A DNA stretch of 64,000 nucleotides from Desulfonema magnum. Its GTDB lineage: Bacteria > Desulfobacterota > Desulfobacteria > Desulfobacterales > 4be13. Under the pieces are notes generated by a model. It saw only the letters and a list, made by a program, of their open reading frames with translations, searched no databases and was not told the DNA's origin. Shown piece after piece: positions 41,995 through 50,945 of this stretch. The DNA lies in assembly GCF_017377395.1 (NCBI RefSeq), contig NZ_CP061800.1, positions 6,655,633 through 6,719,632 of the forward strand, in the 5' to 3' direction. The stretch's first letter is position 1, and every line of letters starts with the position of its first letter. The position numbers and the translations under genes are program-made.

Positions 41995-44034
41995 ATGAAC
42001 GTGAGACCTGATTTTATAAAAGGCGAAATCCGAAAAAAAGAATATGACGGAATTAGCAATGACTTGCTGACCGGCGGTTTGGGAAAGACAGGGCTGGAAG
42101 GCCCGCCACCTGTTTTTGAGAACTTCGGACCCGAAGAATTACGCGCTCTCGCCATTTATACCAATTACAGGGCACTGGCTGATTTCACCCCGGGCGGCGG
42201 CTACGGAGTCTTTTACGGCCCTGGCGTGAACATTGACGGGACACCGGGAACCGGAGAAGGCAGGATCGCGGGCAAGGAATATCTCGCGTATGCTGATGAC
42301 GGAACCGGCAGTCAGAATGTCACGCTGATGGTGCAGATTCCGGACACCTTTGATCCGAATCATTCGTGTATTGTCACTGCCCCTTCTTCCGGGTCCCGGG
42401 GCGTTTATGGTGCGATTGCGACCGTGGGAGAATGGGCTTTAAAGCGAGGATTTGCCGTTGCCTACACAGATAAGGGCACAGGAACAGGCGCACATGATCT
42501 TGATTCCGATACGGTCTGCTTAATCACAGGGGAGCGGGAAGATGCGATCCTCGCAGGAAACGAGTCTAATTTCACAGCAAAAATTGACAGACAATTTGTT
42601 CAGGATAATCCTCATCAGATTGCCTTTAAACACGCTCATTCCCGGCAAAATCCTGAGAAGGACTGGGGAACATATGTGCTGCAATCTGTCAAATTTGCTT
42701 TTTACATTCTCAATCTTGAAGAAAATTTTGGCGAGCTTCAGCGTGACAGCAGTATTATGAGAACCCTCACGCCTGAAAATACCATTGTAATCGCCTCCAG
42801 CATTTCAAACGGCGGAGACGCATCCATCCGGGCCGCGGAGCAGGACACCGAACATCTTATTCATGGCGTAGCTGTATCCGAACCAAATGTGATGCCGACC
42901 GAGAATGAATCTCTGGTCATCCGGCAGGGAGACAAAAAATGGACATCCCCGGCGCATATCAGGACGATGTTTGATTATTATACCCTGCTGAATCTTTATC
43001 AGCCTTGTGCGAATCTGGACCCGAAAATCAGAGATATTGCGCCGATGAATCTGGTGGATGAGGAACTTGGCGTAAGTCGCTGCAACGCACTCGCGGAAAG
43101 AGGACTGCTTACAAAATGCTCAACCGAGGAAAGAGCCGCGGAAGCTCAGGACATTATAAACAGTTACGGGATTCTCACGGAACAAAATCTGCTTCAGCCC
43201 TGCAAACATGCGATACAGATTGTCGAAGGAATTGCCGTGACTTACGCCAATGCCTATGGCAGATTCAGTGTTGAAGATAATCTTTGCGGTTTCAGTTTCG
43301 CTGCTGCTGACCCGGAGACAAAATCACCAACCGCCATGACAAAAGAACAGAGCGCACGCGTGTTCGGAGAAGCAAATGGCATCCCGCCCACAGCAGGCGT
43401 GGAACTGATCAGCACGCATTCCAATGGCGGACCGAGATTAAGCCGGGATTCTGTTTCCGCTTCAGGGGTTAAAGATCAGAATCTGGAAGGAGCGATTTGT
43501 CTGCGTCGCCTTGCAACAGGTAAGGACGAGTTGGGAAAACCGCTTACAGGTGATGCGCTTGAACAGCACAAAAGGATGATGAAGGGGATATCCGAGGTTC
43601 GTGCGTCCGGCAACCTGAGAGGACTGCCGACAATCATCGTGCATGGAAGAGATGATGCCATATTGCCGCCGAATCACAGCTCACGGGCTTATGCTGCCCT
43701 GAACAGTCTGGCGGAAAAAGCGGAGAGTAATTTGAGATATTACGAAGTCACCCACGCACATCATTTAGATATGCTGAATGCGTTTCCCGGATTCAGTTCA
43801 AGGTACATTCCTCTGGTTTATTACTTCACTCAGGCCCTTGATCTGCTGCACGACCACCTGAAAAACGGAACACCTTTGCCGCCCAGCCAGGTGGTGAGAA
43901 CGGTTCCCAGGGGCATTTCTGAGGACGGATCTGTTCCTGATATTACGCGGGATAATGTTCCGCCAATTTCTGAGAATCCCCCAGCCGAAGACAGAATTTC
44001 AATTGCAAATGGAAAAATTGAAATTCCTGAATAA
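41995..44034 (+). CDS. D-(-)-3-hydroxybutyrate oligomer hydrolase family protein
   Basis: 679 residues, no obvious signal peptide. The family features are clear: CIVTAPSSGSRGVYGAIATVGEWALKRGFAVAYTDKGTG, then IVIASSISNGGDASIRAAEQD with the nucleophile serine in SxSxG, and late RGLPTIIVHGRDDAILPPNHSSRAYAAL and THAHHLDMLNAFPGF supplying the acid and histidine. It cleaves water-soluble 3-hydroxybutyrate oligomers made during polyhydroxybutyrate breakdown, so the cell probably uses PHB. A weak AAGGA lies upstream. It stands alone between repeat elements. Confidence 0.88.
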   Translation: MNVRPDFIKGEIRKKEYDGISNDLLTGGLGKTGLEGPPPVFENFGPEELRALAIYTNYRALADFTPGGGYGVFYGPGVNIDGTPGTGEGRIAGKEYLAYADDGTGSQNVTLMVQIPDTFDPNHSCIVTAPSSGSRGVYGAIATVGEWALKRGFAVAYTDKGTGTGAHDLDSDTVCLITGEREDAILAGNESNFTAKIDRQFVQDNPHQIAFKHAHSRQNPEKDWGTYVLQSVKFAFYILNLEENFGELQRDSSIMRTLTPENTIVIASSISNGGDASIRAAEQDTEHLIHGVAVSEPNVMPTENESLVIRQGDKKWTSPAHIRTMFDYYTLLNLYQPCANLDPKIRDIAPMNLVDEELGVSRCNALAERGLLTKCSTEERAAEAQDIINSYGILTEQNLLQPCKHAIQIVEGIAVTYANAYGRFSVEDNLCGFSFAAADPETKSPTAMTKEQSARVFGEANGIPPTAGVELISTHSNGGPRLSRDSVSASGVKDQNLEGAICLRRLATGKDELGKPLTGDALEQHKRMMKGISEVRASGNLRGLPTIIVHGRDDAILPPNHSSRAYAALNSLAEKAESNLRYYEVTHAHHLDMLNAFPGFSSRYIPLVYYFTQALDLLHDHLKNGTPLPPSQVVRTVPRGISEDGSVPDITRDNVPPISENPPAEDRISIANGKIEIPE

Positions 44035-44049
44035 TGGTTTTTCTGATTA

Positions 44050-44196
44050 TAAGTACCTGAGCAAAAGTTTTTTATATTTGCCCGGGAAGAAACCCGGCTT
44101 TTTTCCCGAAATGACCCGCCGCCCGTGAAGGAAAAAGCCGGGTTTCTCCGCAGTTCGCAGAAAAAAGATATATAAAAACTTTTGCACAGGTACTTA
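44050..44196. mobile_element. Family D palindromic element, copy 1 (147 bp)
   Basis: Outer arms TAAGTACCTGAGCAAAAGTT and AACTTTTGCACAGGTACTTA; inner arms AGAAACCCGGCTTTTT and AAAAAGCCGGGTTTCT. The copy at 47130-47276 has the same length and arms. No clear target duplication is seen. It follows the oligomer hydrolase stop by 15 bp and may serve as its terminator. Confidence 0.7.
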
Positions 44197-44259
44197 ACAG
44201 TGATGATTTCCCCGTTACAATGACAAATCAAAATCAGTGCTAATCGTTCATAAAAAATA

Positions 44260-44281
44260 GCCAATCCCCAATCCCCAATCA
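44260..44281. repeat. Short heptanucleotide array AATCCCC
   Basis: Three 7-bp units, CAATCCC repeated, in the region after the oligomer hydrolase gene. Confidence 0.5.
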
Positions 44282-44306
44282 CAGTTTTACGGATATGTCC
44301 CGGCAC

Positions 44307-44439
44307 CAATACTGTTGACTTAAACGTAAGCCGATTTTCCGGTATTTTATCCGGAGTGCGAAAAATGCTTTTTCGCAGGTGCAAAAATAAAATTTTTGCA
44401 CTCCGGGTCCGTTCGGAACTGCCTGAGTCAACAGCATTG
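44307..44439. mobile_element. Family B MITE-like element, copy 2, with 11-bp target duplication
   Basis: 133 bp, ends CAATACTGTTGACTTAA and CTGAGTCAACAGCATTG, internal hairpin CCGGAGTGCGAAAAA / TTTTTGCACTCCGG as in copy 1. TGTCCCGGCAC lies directly on both sides (44296-44306 and 44440-44450). This duplication differs from the one at copy 1, as expected for independent insertions. Confidence 0.82.
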
Positions 44440-44694
44440 TGTCCCGGCACAGGCTGGGATGCTTTGGCCCGCGCGGTGTCCTCTTTATGTGATTCAATAA
44501 TTTCAAGAAGTTGTCCTGTCATCAGAATTTATCACAATCAGAAATTTTGGCTTGTCAGAAAAATTTTTATAATTTTTCATTGCATTTTTTATGTTTTGAG
44601 TTATTACTTAAAACTATCTGTCATCTGGCTGAGATTGTGCCGGATCAGATGCTTATGGATCAATTGTTTAACAGTTTAACACACGGAGAATAAT

Positions 44695-45573
44695 ATGAGA
44701 GTTGGAAATTTGTATGAAAATAAAGAAAAAACAAGACTTTCCTTTGAATTTTTCCCCCCGAGGGATGAGAAAGCTGAGGCAGGCTTTTATAAGGTAGTGG
44801 ATGATCTTACAAAGCTTTCGCCTGATTATATGTCAGTTACCTTCGGAGCCGGCGGGTCCACTAAGGAAGGATCATATCAGGCTGTGAAGAAAATGATTAC
44901 TGAAAAAAATCTTCCCACAGTTGCTTATATTGCGGGTTTTGGTCTGGGGCCGGATGAAATTACCACTGTGCTGGACAAATACAAAGAACTGGGAGTTGAA
45001 ACCATTTTTGTCATCCGGGGAGATGAACCCAGAACAGATGATTTTACGCCCCATCCGGATAGTTTCAGTTACGCGTCAGATATGCTTTCTTTTATTCGTG
45101 AACGTTACGATTTTGATCTCGGATGTGCGGGGTATCCCGAAGGACATATTCAGGCAGAAAGCCTTGATAAAGACATTGAATATCTCAAACTCAAAGTAGC
45201 CAACGGGGCAAAATATGTTGTTGCCCAGTACTGCTATGACAATACTCTTTTTTTTAAGTATGTTGAAAAATGCAGGGCCGCGGGCATCGCAGTTCCGATC
45301 ATTCCCGGAATCATGCCTGTTTACAGTATCAAACTGACCAATATGCTTTGCAAACTTTGCGGTGCCATGATTCCGGAAGAAATGGCAGCCAAACTTGACT
45401 CGCTGGCAGAGGCTGATAAAAGTGAAGTTGCTGCATTTGGTGTTGATTTTGCGATAAAGCAATGTTCGGAATTGTTGAAACATGGCGTGGATGGGCTGCA
45501 TTTTTACACCATGGACCGTAGCAAATCCGTGACAGAGATTGTCAACCGTTTACGCGAGGATAACCTTTTGTAA
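44695..45573 (+). CDS. metF: Methylenetetrahydrofolate reductase
   Basis: 292 residues, the usual MetF length, with ACGGAGAAT before the ATG. The TIM-barrel motifs are present: LSFEFFPPRDEKAEAG with the catalytic glutamate, YMSVTFGAGGSTKEG, VIRGDEP, GCAGYPEGH, KYVVAQYCYD, PIIPGIMPVYS and GVDGLHFYTMDRS at the end. It reduces 5,10-methylene- to 5-methyl-tetrahydrofolate with FAD, supplying methionine synthesis and, in many anaerobes of this group, the methyl branch of the Wood-Ljungdahl pathway. A hairpin follows the stop. Confidence 0.94.
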   Translation: MRVGNLYENKEKTRLSFEFFPPRDEKAEAGFYKVVDDLTKLSPDYMSVTFGAGGSTKEGSYQAVKKMITEKNLPTVAYIAGFGLGPDEITTVLDKYKELGVETIFVIRGDEPRTDDFTPHPDSFSYASDMLSFIRERYDFDLGCAGYPEGHIQAESLDKDIEYLKLKVANGAKYVVAQYCYDNTLFFKYVEKCRAAGIAVPIIPGIMPVYSIKLTNMLCKLCGAMIPEEMAAKLDSLAEADKSEVAAFGVDFAIKQCSELLKHGVDGLHFYTMDRSKSVTEIVNRLREDNLL

Positions 45574-45592
45574 ATTTTAAGTTTACATGACA

Positions 45593-45630
45593 ATGGCGTG
45601 GGGCTGATATCTGTTTTTGCCCCATGCCAT
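45593..45630 (+). terminator. Hairpin after metF, probable terminator
   Basis: ATGGCGTGGGGC and GCCCCATGCCAT pair with a 14-nt loop. T-rich sequence follows within 20 bases but not directly, so efficiency is uncertain. Confidence 0.45.
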
Positions 45631-45683
45631 GCTGATTTTAACTAACTTTTTGTTATTTTTATTTTTTGGGGAGAAAATGTTTT

Positions 45684-46127
45684 ATGACCGATCCTTTGGA
45701 TGCTTTTATTGACTCACTTCAGGAAAAGATATTTGACGAAGCAAGGCATACTTTTGGTAAATCAGGGTTTGAGCGATGGCGTAATCCCCGTTACAGAGGA
45801 AGGCTCGATAATTTCGATGTCCACGCCCGGGTAACAGGAGATTGCGGAGATACAATGGAAATTTTTCTTAAAATTGACAATGACAGAGTGTCAGAAGCGT
45901 CATATATGACTGACGGCTGCGGAACAAGTAATGTGTGCGGCTCCTTTGCAGCCGAACTTGCCATTGATAAAACAATTGATGAACTTGCAGATATTACAGG
46001 AGAAAGCATTCTGGCAAACTTGGGGCATCTGGCGGATGATGAGCAGCATTGCGCTTTTCTTGCAGCAGGCACGGTACAGGAAGCTGTGAGAATCCATATG
46101 ACAAAACCAGTTGTCAGTTGTCAGTAA
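45684..46127 (+). CDS. IscU/NifU-N-like iron-sulfur scaffold protein, copy 1
   Basis: 147 residues from ATG 45684 (TGGGGAGA upstream). The scaffold cysteines are in place: C54 with D56 in TGDCGDTMEIFLKI, C79 in DGCGTSNVCGSFAAEL and C123 in EQHCAFLAAG. An additional N-terminal helix carries a conserved YxRWRNPRY-type motif. It should hold a transient cluster for transfer. The copy at 52101 is about half identical. The C-terminal residues VVSCQ and the stop lie within a 7-bp TTGTCAG array, so the end may be eroded. Confidence 0.85.
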   Translation: MTDPLDAFIDSLQEKIFDEARHTFGKSGFERWRNPRYRGRLDNFDVHARVTGDCGDTMEIFLKIDNDRVSEASYMTDGCGTSNVCGSFAAELAIDKTIDELADITGESILANLGHLADDEQHCAFLAAGTVQEAVRIHMTKPVVSCQ

Positions 46128-46144
46128 ACAATTGTCAGTTGTCA
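46110..46144. repeat. Heptanucleotide array GTTGTCA over the scaffold gene's stop
   Basis: Four 7-bp units of GTTGTCA (one interrupted by AAACAA) that overlap the last codons and TAA of the upstream gene. Confidence 0.7.
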
Positions 46145-46230
46145 CCCGCGGACCGGACATATACCCAGGAAAATCTGAAAAATAACTGGAATTTAAAATC
46201 CATAATTACATAGGGTTATATAGGAGATAA

Positions 46231-46614
46231 ATGATGTCGGGAATAGGTATTATACGGTGTGAAAAAAATATGAACAGATGCCCTTTGACGGGTTGTCTCC
46301 GTTGTCTTACAGAAAGGAAAGAAGGGTTTGTAGGATATGAAGATACTGAAATAACCGGTTTTTTTACTTGCCAATGTCCGGGTGACGACGTGGTTAATCT
46401 TGCGAAAATATTGAAATCCAAAGGTGCTGAAGCCATTCATTTCTGTACCTGTCTTTTTGCCAAAAAAGGGGAGAACGGCTGGGATATGGCAGAGGGAGGA
46501 TTTTGTGACAAACTTGAAACTATTATTGAAAAGGTTCACCAGGAGACCCAGCTTCCATGTGTAAAGGGGACTGCCCATCTCCCCAAAGGATATGAGCCTT
46601 TGGTATGGAAATAA
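46231..46614 (+). CDS. CGGC-domain protein
   Basis: 127 residues; TAGGAGA precedes ATGATG. Cysteines are many: IIRCEKNMNRCPLTGCLRCL near the start, FTCQCPGDDVVNLAKIL, and AIHFCTCLFAKK in the middle. This fits the CGGC domain, a small metal- or cluster-binding domain common in anaerobes. The length (127) matches a single domain. It follows the IscU-like gene by 100 bp on the same strand, and may be a metal-binding partner. The function of the family is not established. Confidence 0.78.
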   Translation: MMSGIGIIRCEKNMNRCPLTGCLRCLTERKEGFVGYEDTEITGFFTCQCPGDDVVNLAKILKSKGAEAIHFCTCLFAKKGENGWDMAEGGFCDKLETIIEKVHQETQLPCVKGTAHLPKGYEPLVWK

Positions 46615-46619
46615 AGAAA

Positions 46620-46653
46620 CCCTGTGATACCTGCCAGTTGGCAGTATAACAGG
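46620..46653 (+). terminator. Hairpin downstream of CGGC gene
   Basis: CCCTGTGATACCTGCCA and TGGCAGTATAACAGGG form a long stem with two bulged pairs and a GT loop, 6 bp after the stop. No T tract follows, so it may be a weak terminator or an mRNA-stabilising end. A second hairpin, GGATGGCTTATAAAA / TTTTATAAGCTATCC, lies at 46721-46769. Confidence 0.4.
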
Positions 46654-47953
46654 GCATGAAATCATCTGGTGTTCAGATGCTTTTCCAAAAGCAGCCGGTT
46701 TCGGCTGAATATGATTACAAGGATGGCTTATAAAACCAGAGGACGGTTTCTTGTTTTTATAAGCTATCCATGTAGTTAATTACCTGTCCATAAATTTTTT
46801 GATATTCGATCCGGGGCAAAAAACTTGATTGTCGAGTATGACAAAATTTTATACTCAGCAGATCGAGACGTTTTCAGAATAAAAGGAACGCAAAAAATCG
46901 CTTCGCTTAATTTTTGCACTCCGGAGAAGATTTTCGATCTGGGGCAGAAGCTCATGTATGGCCGTGCAGTGAAGATTGCACGGGTCTGTTAGTGTCAAAT
47001 TCCCGCATGTTTATTCTCCTGACTTCAATTTTTAATCTGGGTATGACCATCTGAATACCCATATGCTTTCAGAATGAAAAAAGATGAAAAATCAGTGAGT
47101 TATTCTTGTCGATGGCGAATTGGGTTATATAAGTACCTGAGCAAAAGTTTTTTATATACTTTTTTCTTCGAGCGGCGGAGAAACCCGGCTTTTTCCTTTA
47201 TCCGAAACGCATCATCCGAAAAAAAAGCCGGGTTTCTTCCCCGGACAGATATTAAAAATTTATGATTAGGTACTTATGTTAAGATAACAATATAAGGGGC
47301 TGATCACAGAAATACTGACTCAGGGTCTTAACGAAAGAGGAGTGTGAGTGCTGCCGACAGGTCCGTTCGAATTGCGCGCTGTTACCAATTATCCTGTGAT
47401 ATCAGATGATATTGACCATATGCTGGGTATTTGTAACAACCCATTGAAGTAATAAGAAAATTATCTGTTTATTACGACAGATTGCATATTTTTCCCCGCG
47501 GTTTTTAAGAAGCCTCTTATGATAATGACCTTCATCATTGCCTGCTTGCTAAACTTCAAAAAAATCTTGACATATTGAAAGCATACTGTTAGCAAATCAA
47601 TTATACGAAGCGGTTAATCATAATGGTTATGGGAAAAAGATCAAAAATATAAAACGTATTGATAAAATAACGTTTTTAATAAATGAAATGTTGTCCGACC
47701 ATTGTTTACTGGTTCCGTGGTTGAATATTTTTAAAAAAGGTCTGTACGGATAAGGGGTGTAATTGCCTGTGTCATTATGGATAGTTATTTGAATTTATTA
47801 TGTATGAGAGGCATACATCTGAACACTTTTGCGTATAAAGGCAGAAGGTTTTGAAAGGGGGTGAAAAGAAGGGGCATTCGTTCACTTTTTCAATTATTAG
47901 GTTTTTTAATTATTGGGTTTGCTTTTTAATTTAAGTTAAGGAGGACTTGAAAG
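46654..47953. other. 1.3-kb region without genes upstream of the porin
   Basis: Besides the hairpin at 46721-46769 and the family D element at 47130-47276, I see no gene. A stretch near 46890-46940 (GCAAAAAATCGCTTCGC, TTTTTGCACTCCGGAG) resembles one arm of the family B interior. The last 100 bp include GAAAGGGGGTGAAAAG, which looks like a ribosome-binding site without an ORF, then the porin's own TAAGGAGG. Confidence 0.5.
47130..47276. mobile_element. Family D palindromic element, copy 2 (147 bp)
   Basis: Same length as copy 1. Left arm TAAGTACCTGAGCAAAAGTT is intact; the right arm AATTTATGATTAGGTACTTA is partly diverged. Inner arms AGAAACCCGGCTTTTT and AAAAAAGCCGGGTTTCT are kept. Confidence 0.68.
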
Positions 47954-49264
47954 ATGAAAAAATTTGGGATATTGGTATTGGCGGGTTTGCTGATAGCTGT
48001 TTTTGCCATTCCGGCATCAGCAATGGAGCATGTATTCGGGGGCTACTGGGATACAAGAGCCTGGATGCAGGAAAATTTTGACGGCAATGATGATGATACA
48101 AGTGAGGAAGGCGAAGTCACAGCGGTAGAAACCAGGGGAAGACTTTATTATACTGCCATATTTCATGATGACCTCAAGTTTGTGACCAAGCTTGAAATGG
48201 ACGCGGTATATGGCAGTAATGACGGGAAAGGAACCGGAGGCTATGGTGATATTGGCGCTGACGGTGTGAACCTTGAGGTAAAGAATTCCTATGCTGATTT
48301 TAACCTCGGCTCCGTAAATGCCAAAATAGGTGTCCAGACATTGACATTAGGACGCGGTCTTCTCTTTGATGATGATTTCGCAGGTGCTGTTGTCGGCTAT
48401 CAGAGTGACATGATGACGCTTCCTTTTATATGGATGAAATCGTATGAAGGCGGTAAAGGCCTAAATAAACGGGATGTTGACTATTTTGGTGTTGCGCCCT
48501 CATTCACCCCGAGTGATATGTTTTCCCTCACACCTTATTTTATGTTTGTTTATTCGGAAAGAGCCAAAGATTGGGAACCTACCGAGAATTATGAGGATGT
48601 GAAGATGTACTATGCTGGTCTTGATTTGGATGCCAATTTTGGCCCGGCTTCCATATGGCTTACAGGTATCTATCAGGGCGGCGAAGCTGAATTGTACAAG
48701 GATCCCGATACAACCCATGATTTTAAAGCATATTTAGGGGCAGTGGGAGCCAGTGTGGATATGGGTTTTGCAGATATTCACTTAGAGGCATTCTATGCAT
48801 CGGGCGATGACGACACCAGTGATAATGACCAAGAAAAATTTTTTGTTCCCGCGGGCCAGTCTTATTACTGGGGCAATATTATGGGCTTTGGCAAGAGAGG
48901 ACCTGGTTTAGGGGATAGAAATTATGACAACGTCGTAAACGGCTCACCCGGAGATCAGATTGGAAACATCATGGCAGCCAATGTAGGAACAACCATCAAA
49001 CCGACGTCTGATCTTTCAATAACCCTTGACGCATGGTATGCCAAGCTTGCAGAAGAAGCTGAGAAAGATGATCCTAACGGCGCTGTTGAAGGAGAAGATG
49101 AACTAGGTATTGAAGCAGATGTGATCATTACATATCAGCTGGTAAAAGGTTTACAGCTTGATTTGGTCGGTGCGTATCTGTTCGCAGGCGACGCAGTTTA
49201 TAAGGGAGATGACGGAGAGGAAGATCCCTACGAAATCGGTACAAGTTTGTCTCTCAGTTTCTAA
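47954..49264 (+). CDS. Outer-membrane porin-like beta-barrel protein
   Basis: 436 residues with TAAGGAGG before the ATG. The signal peptide is residues 1-23 (ending ASA-ME). The mature chain shows many alternating amphipathic strands (FHDDLKFVTKLEMDAVYG, FGPASIWLTGIYQG, LQLDLVGAYLFAG) and ends in SLSLSF, a typical barrel C-terminus. Acidic loops with DDD and GDDGEED suggest divalent-cation binding. It resembles alginate-export/porin-type barrels of deltaproteobacteria. Substrate unknown. It is convergent with a second porin beyond a strong terminator. Confidence 0.78.
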   Translation: MKKFGILVLAGLLIAVFAIPASAMEHVFGGYWDTRAWMQENFDGNDDDTSEEGEVTAVETRGRLYYTAIFHDDLKFVTKLEMDAVYGSNDGKGTGGYGDIGADGVNLEVKNSYADFNLGSVNAKIGVQTLTLGRGLLFDDDFAGAVVGYQSDMMTLPFIWMKSYEGGKGLNKRDVDYFGVAPSFTPSDMFSLTPYFMFVYSERAKDWEPTENYEDVKMYYAGLDLDANFGPASIWLTGIYQGGEAELYKDPDTTHDFKAYLGAVGASVDMGFADIHLEAFYASGDDDTSDNDQEKFFVPAGQSYYWGNIMGFGKRGPGLGDRNYDNVVNGSPGDQIGNIMAANVGTTIKPTSDLSITLDAWYAKLAEEAEKDDPNGAVEGEDELGIEADVIITYQLVKGLQLDLVGAYLFAGDAVYKGDDGEEDPYEIGTSLSLSF

Positions 49265-49304
49265 AGAAACAACATTTTCTGTAATGTAAAACAAACTCAT
49301 AACA

Positions 49305-49346
49305 AAAAAAAGCCGGAAGCGATGATTGGACGCTTCCGGCTTTTTT
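49305..49346. terminator. Strong intrinsic terminator, probably bidirectional
   Basis: AAAAAAAGCCGGAAGCG, a loop, then CGCTTCCGGCTTTTTTG. An 11-bp GC-rich stem with A and T runs on either side, placed between the two convergent porin genes. Confidence 0.9.
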
Positions 49347-49556
49347 GTTTGGTCCTGTCGGCATTTCTTTATCCTTTATCTACACGGATTAGTGATAAGC
49401 AGGGATTAAGTCGGGCCGGTACCCAAAAATCCCTGCTTATCTCCAATCCATGTAGAGGTATATAGGAAATCATAAGAAAGAATTGAAATATCAATTTCTT
49501 ATATAAAATCCTTATAGCAAACTTCGGAAGCCTGGCAAGGACAAATTTAAGTCATC

Positions 49557-50945
49557 TTAGAATTTCCATACAAGTTCTATGGTGTTTAAGATAGCGGTGT
49601 CATCAGTTCCCAACCGCTCCTCTATTGCATCTCCCGGTAAAAACACAGCGCATGTATTTCCCAGAGAAAAATGCTGGTTGAAATTATATGTCAGCCGAAG
49701 ATCAACCTCTGTTCCGACCTCATCATCAATCTCATCGAGACCGAGAGCCGCTGCCGCAGCATCTTCTTCAGCAAACATAAAGTGCATTCCCTGTAATTGA
49801 TAAGCAAAGTTACCAACACTGCCCTTTACACCGACACCTCCCATGATCATACCCGGACCGTCACCCATGGAAGAATTGCTGATGCCGCCGTATCCTGATT
49901 TGGTTCCGATCATCGCAAAATTATTGCTGTAAAGATGAGTACTGAGTCCCGGAACATAGCGATAGATAAAGGCGTTCTCAATTCCAAAGGCGGGAGTGTA
50001 ACGGGAAATATTGCTAATTCCGTTAAATGCACCCAGTTCGTCATCGTCAGCAGAGAGATCATCATCTCCCGTAAGGTAATAGCCGCCGAAATAGGGGGTA
50101 AATGCTTTGCTGATATTGAGGTCAACAGAGGCATACGCTCCCCATGCGTTTATGTCAAATTCCTGATCGCCAATATCTTTATCGCCCATAGCATAGATAA
50201 ACTCCAAACGCGGTGTGATGAACCCGAGCTTACCATAGGCTTCAAGACCGGCATAATGAACTTCTGCGTTTCGTGCATCATTGTCGCTGAATGCGTACAT
50301 CGGCGCAATAGTAAAACCGCCCAGATCAAAACCGGCCCGGAAGGTATATACCCGCCAGTCCAGTTCTTCTCCGTCCAGAATGCCGCTGTTTTTGTCGGTG
50401 CTGATTTCATCAAATATGATCAGATAAAGGGCTTCCCATTTCATGGGCCCTGCGGAGCCTGCCAATCCGATATAAGGATGGTCATCCCCGTAGAGAATTC
50501 CGCCGGAGTGGATGTCAAGGGCTTTGGTGTTCCATCCGGTATTTATCTTAAAAGAAGGACAGAAGCTGTACCCAAAATTAACTTTTTCCACACCAAAATC
50601 TTCACCGGTCATGCCTGCATCCATCGGATCGGTGCTGGGATTTCCGCCTCTGTCTCCGTTGGGCTTGTTCAGTGTGAAATCAGATTCCAGAATCACCATA
50701 AAATCCCAGTTATCACCGCCGCCCTTCATGCCAATTCGGACTTCATTGCGGACAGCATGGTCTGCCATAAAACCATTTTCATCCAGTATCTTATCCATGC
50801 TGGTATCATCATCATTAAAATCCACATTACTCATAAACGTGGGGTAAGTTTTAAGACTTCCGAAGAATTCAACTTCCTCAGCCATCAGTCCTGCCGGGAG
50901 CAATGCGATACTCAGCGCCATCAACCCAATAATAACCTTTTTCAT
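49557..50945 (-). CDS. Outer-membrane porin-like beta-barrel protein
   Basis: 462 residues from ATG 50945, chosen for AAGGAG upstream and a clean signal peptide (MKKVIIGLMALSIALLPAGL, cleaved near LMAEE); a start nine codons earlier adds a basic tail. The mature protein has alternating strands, acidic loops (DDDTSMDK, DDDLSADDDELG), and ends NTIELVWKF, a barrel-type end. It differs in sequence from the porin at 47954 but has the same style. The acidic loops may bind cations. It is convergent with the other porin. Confidence 0.78.
   Translation of the reverse strand: MKKVIIGLMALSIALLPAGLMAEEVEFFGSLKTYPTFMSNVDFNDDDTSMDKILDENGFMADHAVRNEVRIGMKGGGDNWDFMVILESDFTLNKPNGDRGGNPSTDPMDAGMTGEDFGVEKVNFGYSFCPSFKINTGWNTKALDIHSGGILYGDDHPYIGLAGSAGPMKWEALYLIIFDEISTDKNSGILDGEELDWRVYTFRAGFDLGGFTIAPMYAFSDNDARNAEVHYAGLEAYGKLGFITPRLEFIYAMGDKDIGDQEFDINAWGAYASVDLNISKAFTPYFGGYYLTGDDDLSADDDELGAFNGISNISRYTPAFGIENAFIYRYVPGLSTHLYSNNFAMIGTKSGYGGISNSSMGDGPGMIMGGVGVKGSVGNFAYQLQGMHFMFAEEDAAAAALGLDEIDDEVGTEVDLRLTYNFNQHFSLGNTCAVFLPGDAIEERLGTDDTAILNTIELVWKF

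Noticed and set aside
44356..44679. 107-residue open frame
   Set aside because: It begins inside a mobile palindrome and has no recognisable domain.
47074..47265. 63-residue open frame
   Set aside because: It runs through the family D palindrome.
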